The notes below the pieces were generated by a model that searched no databases, was not told where the DNA came from, and worked only from the letters and a program-made list of their open reading frames with translations. Positions 57,083 to 64,000 of a DNA stretch of 64,000 nucleotides are shown one piece after another. This DNA comes from Cellvibrio sp. KY-GH-1. Lineage in GTDB: Bacteria; Pseudomonadota; Gammaproteobacteria; Pseudomonadales; Cellvibrionaceae. A program made the translations under genes and the position numbers. How positions within the stretch are numbered: position 1 is the stretch's first letter; each line of letters starts with the position of its first letter. The DNA lies in NCBI RefSeq assembly GCF_008806975.1, contig NZ_CP031728.1:2811501-2875500 (forward strand). The letters run 5' to 3'.

Positions 57083-57339
57083 GCACAAGTATTTCAGGTC
57101 ATTCACCAAACACTTTTGAACGCTTAAAACAAGAGCTCAGATTATTTCATTGCAGACTATCCATAGACGATAGATTCACAGAAGCATTACTCGATGAGGC
57201 GGAGTTCCACACCTTTGGCGCGAGAGCATTGTTTCAGGTGTTTGAAAATCTTCCTGTTCTTACTCAAATCCGACTAACCGCTGTTAGCGAACCTGGCTCT
57301 ACCTTTGTACTGACTGAAGATGTGCCGGAGAACCGGTAA
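57073..57339 (+). CDS. Small protein resembling the C-terminal domain of ClpX
   Basis: 88 aa from GTG at 57073, overlapping the HD gene by 10 bp. The segment FTEALLDEAEFHTFGARALFQVFENL follows the pattern of the ClpX/HslU small AAA+ domain (sensor-2 GAR motif), and the end (VSEPGSTFVLTEDVPENR) resembles the last strand of that domain. No ATPase part is present, so it is not an unfoldase. It might be a fragment or a ClpX-mimicking decoy; the similarity is short and by eye. A 33-bp palindrome follows the stop. Confidence 0.55.
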   Translation: MQLSTSISGHSPNTFERLKQELRLFHCRLSIDDRFTEALLDEAEFHTFGARALFQVFENLPVLTQIRLTAVSEPGSTFVLTEDVPENR

Positions 57340-57345
57340 GCCCCA

Positions 57346-57378
57346 TACATGCGCAGGTGAACTTCACTTGCGCATGTA
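57346..57378. repeat. 33-bp palindrome after the accessory cluster
   Basis: Arms of 16 bp (57346-57361 and 57363-57378, starting TACATGCGCA) around a single base, with one mismatch. It has no T-run and could be a stem at the 3' end of the plus-strand transcript or a protein-binding palindrome. Confidence 0.6.
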
Positions 57379-57416
57379 ATGAAATACAAAACTTATGTAC
57401 ATTTGCTCGCCTCAAC

Positions 57417-57463
57417 TATAGGTGATTTTTATAGGTAACAAAATTATAGGTATGTTTACAGGT
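57417..57463. repeat. Iteron-like direct repeats near the RepA gene
   Basis: TATAGGT starts at 57417, 57430 and 57445, with a variant TACAGGT at 57457 (spacings 13, 15, 12). They lie in the 277-bp gap downstream of the RepA-type gene on its 3' side. Short phased repeats next to a rep gene are what an origin or autoregulatory site looks like, but only four short copies are seen. The rest of the gap has no gene that I accept. Confidence 0.45.
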
Positions 57464-57616
57464 ATTAATGGGGGGCTGAATCAGCTAAAAACTGATTCTG
57501 ATTCAGCGCAACCAGGCCTTGAAACCGCCCCACTTCTGCAACAAATACGACCACAATCATCTTTCATTAACGATAATAACCCTAAACTTACTCACCTTTT
57601 TCATCGGTAATCATTA

Positions 57617-58510
57617 CTACTTTTTAGGTATCGGAGGAGGAGACTTTCTGATGCAAACTCCGCCACTCACAGCCTGAATATCCGCGACCGGGTAAACCAT
57701 TTTTACCTTTTTAAGAGCTATCAAAAAATTCTCCTTAAAACTCCGCTTTCCGTTTTCGTTATCAATATACTCACTGGCAAACTGCTCGCGCAGGTTCTTC
57801 CAATAAAGCGTGACTGGCTTAGCCGACGCACGATGTAAACGTTCAACAAGCATAGAGTAAATATCAAGCGCCAATGCAGAACCTTTTAAGGCTGAAATCG
57901 CCCTAGTATCAACAGGAACGGCATTTCGTTGAGTAACAAGCACATCATAAAAATCGTCCGACAAATTTATCACTGAATGCCAACTTTTATCCTTTTCATT
58001 AACCAAAGAACAATCAGAGAACAGCTTCCCGCAAAATGAAATTCTTTTACCTTTTACATTGAAGTCGCATTCGACATGCAAGGCTAACAGGCTACCCAGC
58101 TGATTCTTCAGGTTTGCATAATTGCCTCGCTTACCCCCAGCAGGCCGCAACCCCAACCGGCGAATAAAACTCGCAGCACTTGATCCCAAATCTATCTTTT
58201 TCGTTTTATAACGTACCGCACAAGAAAAAATCTCCAGCAGGATTAAACGTGGAAGCACACCGTAAGGTAACGAGGCTTGTATAAGGTTACCTTCAATATG
58301 TACTGCCTCCGCGTCCAGCACCAACCTTGCTTTACCGCACTCGCGAAAGAAATAAAGCTGATCACAATGAGATCGAGGAAAACCAAGCTGGCAAAACAGC
58401 GTGAACATAAACCCCGCTTGCTCGATTGTTGCTGGGCAATCCTTTATGGCTATAGATTGATCGATTAACTTAATGTCACGCTGAGTCAGCTTGATTTTTT
58501 TAGACTTCAT
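57617..58510 (-). CDS. Plasmid-type RepA replication protein
   Basis: 297 aa from ATG 58510, directly preceded by GGAGG. The core SLPYGVLPRLILLEIFSCAVR, KIDLGSSAASFIRRLGLRPAGGKRG and the following LKNQL helix match the RepA_C (plasmid-encoded RepA) family, a winged-helix replication initiator. The extended frame to 58612 lies inside the recombinase gene and is not needed. It overlaps the recombinase end by 11 bp. The finding suggests the island can replicate or descends from an integrated plasmid. Confidence 0.82.
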   Translation of the reverse strand: MKSKKIKLTQRDIKLIDQSIAIKDCPATIEQAGFMFTLFCQLGFPRSHCDQLYFFRECGKARLVLDAEAVHIEGNLIQASLPYGVLPRLILLEIFSCAVRYKTKKIDLGSSAASFIRRLGLRPAGGKRGNYANLKNQLGSLLALHVECDFNVKGKRISFCGKLFSDCSLVNEKDKSWHSVINLSDDFYDVLVTQRNAVPVDTRAISALKGSALALDIYSMLVERLHRASAKPVTLYWKNLREQFASEYIDNENGKRSFKENFLIALKKVKMVYPVADIQAVSGGVCIRKSPPPIPKK

Positions 58511-59516
58511 AACTACCTCCGTTTTTCGGAGGAGCAATCGTCGTCGATATATCATGAGAAGTGTTAACCGAAATATCGTAAGATTTACCTCGCTTCTGCC
58601 CTCTATGACCATAAACTTTTTTTGTTTTTAATGAGCGGTGCCCCAGCGCTAAACTAACCAAATCACCATCACCGTGAGCTTTTAAATTGGCCGCGAATTG
58701 GTGACGGAAACAATAAGCGGTAATCGGCTTTTTATGCTCTGAAAAAACCTCTTTAGCAATCCTTCTAATTTCCACGCTAAAATTTGCTGGGTTTTCAATA
58801 CTAATTGTTTTATCGCCACGCTGAACTAAAGCTATTGCATCCGCCAACATCCCTTCAGGGTTAGATATTCGGTATATTATCTCCCGCCATTCTTGCCCAC
58901 TTGAGTCAGTAACTTTCGCACCCTTTATTTTAAATTTTAGAAAATTGTCTTCGCCTTCGTTTCGATAGCTTACCAAAACACCATTACACAACTCTGATGG
59001 CCGACAGCCGGTAAGCGAAGCCACTAAAAAAGCCGCATAGTATTTTGATTTTTTATTGTAATTACATATTTGCTCGCGCCAATCATCAGGCAAACCAGAC
59101 AATGCAGCGCGTTTCGACTTTCTTTTTTTACGTTTACAGGTCATACCCTTTTGGATAACGTTGAGAATCTGCTGAATATCCACAGCAGCTTTTTTAATAT
59201 TGTGTTCAGCGACAGGGCAGTAACTATCAATGAGAGTCCTAACTGCTTGTATACCTGTATCAGTTACATAACACTTAATCGCAGCAGCACCCTTAAAGAA
59301 AGTACTTTTATTATCAATAGCTGAAAAATATTGCTCGATAGATTGCCCGCTAACGGAGCATTTTTTGAAAATTCGTTTAGCAATACGCACGTACTCTTCA
59401 GATGTTTTATCGGAGCGTATAGATGCTTTTGATCTAGCAGCTACAAGCTTTGCTTGTTTTAGAAAAGTATCTATCGCAACTTTAGTCTCGTGATTGAGAT
59501 GCGAAAAATCTTTCAT
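58500..59516 (-). CDS. Tyrosine recombinase (right-end integrase)
   Basis: 338 aa from ATG 59516, overlapping the preceding AlpA-like gene by 4 bp. Catalytic-domain motifs: GCRPSEL (Arg), YCFRHQFAANL where the first position of the HxxR box is Tyr, LALGHRSLKTKKVYG (His/Tyr end). The N-terminal half is a helical core-binding domain. It appears intact apart from the Tyr-for-His position, which varies in the superfamily. The order AlpA, AlpA, recombinase, RepA on one strand suggests one control operon for the island's excision or replication. Confidence 0.88.
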   Translation of the reverse strand: MKDFSHLNHETKVAIDTFLKQAKLVAARSKASIRSDKTSEEYVRIAKRIFKKCSVSGQSIEQYFSAIDNKSTFFKGAAAIKCYVTDTGIQAVRTLIDSYCPVAEHNIKKAAVDIQQILNVIQKGMTCKRKKRKSKRAALSGLPDDWREQICNYNKKSKYYAAFLVASLTGCRPSELCNGVLVSYRNEGEDNFLKFKIKGAKVTDSSGQEWREIIYRISNPEGMLADAIALVQRGDKTISIENPANFSVEIRRIAKEVFSEHKKPITAYCFRHQFAANLKAHGDGDLVSLALGHRSLKTKKVYGHRGQKRGKSYDISVNTSHDISTTIAPPKNGGSYEV

Positions 59517-59722
59517 GAATTCGCACTCCAAACCAGACTTAACTGATTGACACGGCTAAGCCAGCTATCGATTGCTCGCCTATCCCAACCCATGATGCGC
59601 GAATTTAGAAATATAGGTCTTGGTATAACTCCGTTTAGAGTCAAACGCCACAATGTAGCCATTGGGATACCAAGGGACGATGCTAAGAGCCGAGGAGAAA
59701 TTAGATTCGTGCGTTTAGTCAT
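59513..59722 (-). CDS. AlpA-like small DNA-binding regulator (second of tandem pair)
   Basis: 69 aa from ATG 59722 (MTKRTNLISPRLLASSLGIP); the frame opens to 59803 but overlaps the other AlpA-like gene there. MerR-type helix-turn-helix with wing (PMATLWRLTLNGVIPRPIFLNSRIMGWDRRAIDSWL), typical of AlpA and excisionase proteins. It is coupled by 4 bp to the recombinase that it may control or assist. Confidence 0.78.
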   Translation of the reverse strand: MTKRTNLISPRLLASSLGIPMATLWRLTLNGVIPRPIFLNSRIMGWDRRAIDSWLSRVNQLSLVWSANS

Positions 59723-59942
59723 TTTTGCCACCCCCGATAGCAGTTGCTTCAGGCTTGGCAACCCGGGAGGCGGCACGACACTCGATCCAATCATCGATCT
59801 CATGCTCTAGCCATCCAACGATACGTTTATTAATTTTTATCCCCGCCGGAAAGCTGGGATCATCCCGTGTCAACCTCCAGAGTGAAACGGTTCCAATACC
59901 TCCCAATTTTTTGCAAAGGGCTGCGCGGCGTATAATCTGCAT
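59715..59942 (-). CDS. AlpA-like small DNA-binding regulator (first of tandem pair)
   Basis: 75 aa. The winged-helix pattern (TVSLWRLTRDDPSFPAGIKI, RIVGWLEHEIDDWI) is that of AlpA/excisionase-like proteins. It overlaps the next AlpA-like gene by 8 bp and leads the AlpA-AlpA-recombinase-RepA operon. Two divergent copies in tandem suggest separate regulatory and excision roles. Confidence 0.78.
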   Translation of the reverse strand: MQIIRRAALCKKLGGIGTVSLWRLTRDDPSFPAGIKINKRIVGWLEHEIDDWIECRAASRVAKPEATAIGGGKND

Positions 59943-60091
59943 AAATCATCCTCAAAGAACTTGTGTAAAGTTCCTAGAAGTTTCTCGAAGACAAGAATTG
60001 ATTTCACGGAGAGGATGATGTTTATTTTTGCCCGAAAAAATCCGGTATGATTTATGCTGGATCAAGCGAAAAAAATGCAGCCTTTGCAAAT
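59943..60091 (-). promoter_or_regulatory. Presumed control region of the right-end recombination operon
   Basis: Upstream of the first AlpA-like gene lie a GAACTT-gtgta-AAGTTC palindrome and a 9-bp inverted pair ATCATCCTC/GAGGATGAT (59945-59953, 60011-60019). These are plausible operators for the AlpA-like proteins. No gene is present in this 149-bp segment. A confident promoter could not be picked. Confidence 0.4.
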
Positions 60092-60105
60092 GTGTATACA
60101 GAGGT
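60092..60105 (+). other. Candidate right attachment site (attR)
   Basis: GTGTATACAG followed by AGGT, matching the left copy at 23439-23452 with one difference, and followed by GTGACTACA. It lies between the island's regulators and the tagF terminator, symmetrical with the left copy. Confidence 0.4.
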
Positions 60106-60190
60106 GACTACAAATCCAAGAATGACCATTAATTATCTATACAATACAGATACTTATGGTAAAAATTGCGGTTTAACGTCTAAGTTCGAA

Positions 60191-60219
60191 AAAAATGGCC
60201 GCTCTTAGCGGCCATTTTT
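60191..60219. terminator. Bidirectional rho-independent terminator
   Basis: A 13-bp stem (AAAAATGGCCGCT / AGCGGCCATTTTT) with a CTT loop; both sides provide T-runs. It lies 23 bp after the tagF stop and ends the T6SS transcript. Confidence 0.88.
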
Positions 60220-60242
60220 ATGTCAACGCAATATAAATCAAG

Positions 60243-60851
60243 CTATCGGTAAAACTGTTGAGCATCACCAAACAACCTAATAAAAATGTCCGCACCAACA
60301 TCCGCAGAATGATTCAACACAGCATCGCCATCCTCGTTCCACCAATAGCCAGACGTTTCCCGCACATGGAAAAAGTTAGCTGTTCGCTCTGGCAACGCGG
60401 CCAAATCCACATCATCAACAGTCACCAAGCCCTGTACAATGTAGAAAAATATATCATCCACCAAGGTTTCATGCTGCAGCAAGCCAGGTAGCAAAACTGC
60501 AATCTTCGCCAGATATTGATTACGGAGATGAATATCTGCAACCGCATCCGGATTAAAAAAAAGGATAAATGGAAAGTAACGCCCTACCTTATCTACGCTC
60601 GGCATAATCGCCCCGCACACTGCCTGTTCCCCCCATACACCAGCAGGTAGAATAAAATTCCACACGGGAGCGGAAAGATAAGCCTCTAACCAGTTGGAAT
60701 CAGTATCACGCAGTGCCGATAATCCTGCGCTCAACCACCGATCAATTTGGCGGTGCAGTGTAAACTCCAAATTGCGCACAATAAAATCACCGACCCATGG
60801 CAGCTTTCCATAAAAAGAAATTGATGTTGGCGGGAGCACAATGCCACTCAC
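60243..60851 (-). CDS. tagF: Type VI secretion system-associated protein TagF
   Basis: 202 aa. TagF acts in post-translational repression of T6SS assembly. The conserved opening SFYGKLPWVGDFIVRNL and SAPVWNFILPAGVWGEQAVCGAIMPSVDKVGRYFP-type core are present and the length is usual. It is 3 bp downstream of tssM, so coupled with it, and is followed by a strong terminator, making it the last gene of this part of the T6SS operon. Confidence 0.93.
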   Translation of the reverse strand: MSGIVLPPTSISFYGKLPWVGDFIVRNLEFTLHRQIDRWLSAGLSALRDTDSNWLEAYLSAPVWNFILPAGVWGEQAVCGAIMPSVDKVGRYFPFILFFNPDAVADIHLRNQYLAKIAVLLPGLLQHETLVDDIFFYIVQGLVTVDDVDLAALPERTANFFHVRETSGYWWNEDGDAVLNHSADVGADIFIRLFGDAQQFYR

Positions 60852-60854
60852 AAA

Positions 60855-63800
60855 TTAACGCCGAGCCGGACAAGAGAAACTCGCCAACTCAGCAAGATAA
60901 AAGGGATTGTTTACGCTGGTAGCGGTAACTTCCAGCACTACTTTTTGGCCATGGATAAACAAAGTTGTTACAAACTTTTCCGGCAATAGCTGCCTACGCT
61001 CACCCAAATCAAACAAGCGCATAATTGCCCAAGGGCCATTCACTACCAATGTTTTGCGATTAAGGTCAGCCCCGCTCAATTCGATACGAATTTGATTACT
61101 ACCCAAAGGCCCCGGCCAGCTCACAGAGCGTGGGATTTGTGGGCCATGTGCGTATTGAAAAAGCTGCCCGTCAAAATCCATGGATAACTGACTGATGCCG
61201 GCATCCATTTCCAGCACTTTATATTCAAAATTTAACATGGGTGCACGCACCGCTGCCGGAAAAAATACATCGCGAATACGTGCCGCTTGCTGAAATGAAG
61301 TAATAGGTAGTGGGACATCGGCAGCTTGACGCATCGTCCAAACACGCCCGGTCGTATCGGTGATTGTTCGCAGATTTTCGTTAAAAAAGCTATCCATTAA
61401 TCCCGCCGGGGCAAACATTTTGGAAAAATCGGCAAAGGTGACGTCACGCGTCGAACGTCGATCAATGGGATAGCGTCCGCTGATTGCCATACGACAAAAC
61501 TCACCGATAGAGCTATCCAATTCCGCATTGAGCGCGCCGCGAATTCCGCCCTCTGTCTGGCGCTTTCCCTCATCCGTTAATCCTTCTAAAATGGTACGCA
61601 CCGGAATTGGATAGCGCGCCGCCTCGGAGCGAACCTTAAACATTGCGTCGTCGTTTTCCAAACTTCTTGCGCCACTGCGAATCGAAAAATCAGCATTGGA
61701 TAAGCCGAGGTAAACCTCATTAAATAATTTCAGCAACGTGTTTTTTTCAGTTTCTTTATTAGCTCCGTGAGTTAATTCAATCATTTCCTTAAATCTACCA
61801 TCCACAACTGATTCGACCGCATCGGAGCGGGTCAAATTAGCAGCTAATCCTTGCAAGGATTGATCAAACCCTGATGTTTTCTCGGCAATACGCCGTTTAA
61901 CTTCCTTGCCAGCTATTTGCGAGGTCAGCGACAGATCTTTTCCAAGGCTTAACTCAGGCGAGAAATTGCTTACCAGCTGCCACAAAGGTGAGTCTGATGC
62001 CGACAATATACGTGCAACATCTATCGACTCCGACATAGAGCGCGTGGAAATCAAACGCAAATCGATCAAATAAGAATCCCAAAAACTGGAATAGTCTTGC
62101 AAATAAAGCCGTATCAGTACTTGCTCTATATCAGTCATACGCTCCGCTGTAAGTTCTTTTTCGCTAAATGACGAATACTCCCCTAACACCCAGGATTCTT
62201 CTACCACCGTTGCTTTTAATTGATCTTGCACGGCAGGCAAAAATATTTCCTTATACCCTTTGCGAGTAAATAAGCCGGGAACGCCATCACTTAACGGCTT
62301 GCCACTATTGCGTTCAAAAACAAAATTGCTCTTGGCTCCACCTGCCGTTAAAAAAGAAACATCAGCGAGCGCAGACTGTTGCAACAGATCTACCTTGATA
62401 GTTTGATATGCACGCTCCGCAAATGAAAACCCACTTAAAGAACGGCGCGTGGACAACACTAATTTCTCGTCCATCGCATAAGGAGACATCTGCGCCTCAG
62501 CACCAAACAATTGACGCAAATGAAATATCAATCCCGCTTGCTGCTCGCGAGAGATACCGGCGGCAAAGTGGCGCTCAATATCCGCCTCTACATAGGCGAG
62601 CAACTGAGCAGGATTATAGTGCTCAGCCTGGTTCAGCATTAAATAGGCTTTTAACGTTTGGTAAGTGTTATTCATATCCTGATCGCCACTATCCACCAAT
62701 AGTTGCTGCAATCGGCGTGAAACCCAAGGAAGCAATGTTTCCTGCAATGCGCGTGCATAAGTGCGCTGGGTTGCTGCATCTAATTTTTCGCCTTGATACA
62801 AACCGTAGGTCATTTCAAGCGGCGGAGATAGAACAGCAAAAGTATCGCCATCCGCAACGCAACAAAGCGCATTTAGCAATGGCAGGTAATCAACAATTCC
62901 CCGTATATCTGCGGCGGAGGTCTTATCCACCGCCGAACTAATTAGCGCTACTTTTTGGTCAACACTGATGAGATAGTCGCGATTTTTAAGATAGCTACCC
63001 ACAAGTAAAAATATAAATGTTGCACAGGCCAACAGTATAAGACTGTGAACAATCAAGCCAATCAGCAGCTCCCTCTTTTCCGCGCGACGATTTTTCCCTG
63101 CCAAATGTGCTTCCGGCAAAATAACTCGCGTGATTAAATCCTTTAGAAAATAACTGCGTCCGGACACCATTTTCCTCTGAGTATTAATACTGGAACTCAC
63201 ACCAAACCTTCGCCCCAAGGCACCTAACACGCGATCAAATGGAGTTCCTTCCTGCGTGCCACTGGCAAAATAGACGCCGCGCAACTGCACGCCGGACACA
63301 TCTACCCCCGAAAAAATTTTCTCAATGAGATCGGCAATCGAGGGTAAACAGTTGGCAAAATTTTGCGGAAAAGCGAAGCTGTGTGCACGGCGAGTAATAT
63401 CCGTTTCGCGTACGAGCAAATCAGACAAACCATCAAATAAACGCTGCCCGAGCAGATCCAATTCTTGTCTAACCCGCACAGCTAGATCAGTGGATACAGG
63501 TGTTATGTCGCGTGCGAGGGGTGACGTGTGCGCTGATTGGTCTGAAAAACTAAAACCCAATACCTGATCGCGATCCTCTTTGCTCAGCATACTAAAGTAA
63601 TCGGAAAAACCGCCCAGTAAATCAGCTTTGGTAATTAAAATATAAACCGGGAAATTAATACCGAGCGAATTACTTAACTCACCCAGGCGCGCTCGGATAA
63701 TCGCTGCGTGCTGATTGCGGCTCTGCTCTGACCCAGTTAACAAATCAGCAATAGAAATAGTTAGCACAGCGCCATTCAATGGTTGTCGCGGTCTAAATTT

Positions 63801-64000
63801 TTTAAGCAACCCCAAAAAGCCAGCCCACTCATCCTTATCCTGTTGAGCATGGCTTTCGTGCGTTATATAGCGGCCCGCCGTATCTATAAACACTGCATCT
63901 TCGGTAAACCACCAGTCACAATTGCGTGTACCGCCGACACCTTTAAGCGACTCACGCCCCAATACATCGGTTAATGGAAATTGCAATCCGCTATTAATTA
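60855..64000 (-). CDS. tssM: Type VI secretion inner-membrane protein TssM (IcmF), 5' part missing at the window edge
   Basis: At least 1047 codons; the frame stays open to the right edge, and the residues just before the internal TTG at 63986 (NSGLQFPLTDVL) fit TssM, so the gene continues beyond 64000. The visible part includes the GVGGTRNCDWWFTEDAVFIDTAGRY segment of the cytoplasmic NTPase domain, LITKADLL, a transmembrane helix (about residue 310 of the visible part), the long periplasmic IcmF domain and the C-terminal beta-rich region. TssM with TssL and TssJ forms the membrane complex. The Walker A motif lies outside the window. Confidence 0.93.
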   Translation of the reverse strand, partial: INSGLQFPLTDVLGRESLKGVGGTRNCDWWFTEDAVFIDTAGRYITHESHAQQDKDEWAGFLGLLKKFRPRQPLNGAVLTISIADLLTGSEQSRNQHAAIIRARLGELSNSLGINFPVYILITKADLLGGFSDYFSMLSKEDRDQVLGFSFSDQSAHTSPLARDITPVSTDLAVRVRQELDLLGQRLFDGLSDLLVRETDITRRAHSFAFPQNFANCLPSIADLIEKIFSGVDVSGVQLRGVYFASGTQEGTPFDRVLGALGRRFGVSSSINTQRKMVSGRSYFLKDLITRVILPEAHLAGKNRRAEKRELLIGLIVHSLILLACATFIFLLVGSYLKNRDYLISVDQKVALISSAVDKTSAADIRGIVDYLPLLNALCCVADGDTFAVLSPPLEMTYGLYQGEKLDAATQRTYARALQETLLPWVSRRLQQLLVDSGDQDMNNTYQTLKAYLMLNQAEHYNPAQLLAYVEADIERHFAAGISREQQAGLIFHLRQLFGAEAQMSPYAMDEKLVLSTRRSLSGFSFAERAYQTIKVDLLQQSALADVSFLTAGGAKSNFVFERNSGKPLSDGVPGLFTRKGYKEIFLPAVQDQLKATVVEESWVLGEYSSFSEKELTAERMTDIEQVLIRLYLQDYSSFWDSYLIDLRLISTRSMSESIDVARILSASDSPLWQLVSNFSPELSLGKDLSLTSQIAGKEVKRRIAEKTSGFDQSLQGLAANLTRSDAVESVVDGRFKEMIELTHGANKETEKNTLLKLFNEVYLGLSNADFSIRSGARSLENDDAMFKVRSEAARYPIPVRTILEGLTDEGKRQTEGGIRGALNAELDSSIGEFCRMAISGRYPIDRRSTRDVTFADFSKMFAPAGLMDSFFNENLRTITDTTGRVWTMRQAADVPLPITSFQQAARIRDVFFPAAVRAPMLNFEYKVLEMDAGISQLSMDFDGQLFQYAHGPQIPRSVSWPGPLGSNQIRIELSGADLNRKTLVVNGPWAIMRLFDLGERRQLLPEKFVTTLFIHGQKVVLEVTATSVNNPFYLAELASFSCPARR

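Larger units (their letters stand above)
23439..60105. mobile_element. ~36.7-kb integrated genomic island carrying a defence island
   Basis: The segment between the ychF and tagF terminators carries an integrase at each end, AlpA-like regulators, a plasmid-type RepA gene and a long leftward series of defence genes. It is visibly more AT-rich than the flanks through most of its length. An imperfect 14-bp repeat (GTGTATACAGnGGT) occurs at 23439-23452, just before the left integrase, and 60092-60105, just after the right regulators. Boundaries are inferred from these repeats and gene content; mobility has not been shown. Confidence 0.65.

Noticed and set aside
57346..57378. Palindrome after the ClpX-like gene as a rho-independent terminator
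   Set aside because: The stem is long but lacks a following T-run on either strand.
57422..57610. 62-codon plus-strand ORF in the gap beside the RepA gene
   Set aside because: It starts inside the TATAGGT repeats, has no good ribosome site or recognisable composition, and is better explained as repeat plus spacer.

Overview
The window reads as a chromosomal segment of a gammaproteobacterium, most likely a Cellvibrio-like member of the Cellvibrionales. The evidence is the two housekeeping clusters, hemA-prfA-prmC-moeB on the minus strand and (divergently) TPR lipoprotein-lolB-ispE-tRNA-Gln-prs-rplY-pth-ychF on the plus strand. This is the arrangement known from Pseudomonas and relatives. A type VI secretion locus lies at the right edge. 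The genus is an inference from gene content; no 16S is present.

Region 1 (1-23380) is core chromosome: an edge-truncated secreted or membrane protein, mrcB (PBP1B), an adenosine-kinase-like PfkB sugar kinase, a membrane protein, a CadC/ToxR-type regulator, YqhA, moeB, prmC, prfA and hemA, then the lolB-to-ychF cluster. An acyltransferase-3 gene and a GT39 glycosyltransferase with a C-terminal NPCBM-like domain are inserted between pth and ychF. Two conspicuous inverted-repeat elements lie in intergenic space (3056-3163 and 9474-9543).

Region 2 (about 23439-60105) is a ~36.7 kb AT-richer genomic island inserted between the ychF terminator and the tagF terminator. It starts with a P4-type integrase and ends with a second tyrosine recombinase, two AlpA-like regulators and a plasmid-type RepA gene with iteron-like repeats nearby. 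A short imperfect repeat, GTGTATACAGnGGT, occurs at both ends. Most of the interior is a defence island read leftward. Module A (54191 to 40423) is a six-gene run: SNF2 helicase, 1719-aa Eco57I-type adenine methylase, winged-helix-like 406-aa protein, two coiled-coil proteins, and an SF1 helicase with an N-terminal membrane anchor. I cannot assign this combination to a named system and consider it the best candidate for something undescribed. Module B (39636 to 25598) is a seven-gene run: RloA/RloB (AbiL-like), a 2116-aa DruE-like DEAD/DUF1998 helicase with a nuclease-like tail, a RelE-UvrD fusion helicase, and a complete ABC-3C system (nuclease-like effector, middle component, DUF3732 ATPase).

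The space upstream of the SNF2 gene (54192-54670) holds helically phased CACATT repeats and a nested set of inverted repeats next to an XRE repressor gene. To its right is a four-gene plus-strand accessory cluster: coiled-coil protein, zinc-ribbon protein, HD-domain protein with an apparent AUA start, and a ClpX-C-terminus-like protein.

Region 3 (60191-64000) is chromosome again: a bidirectional terminator, tagF and the 3' part of tssM of a T6SS cluster, cut by the right edge.
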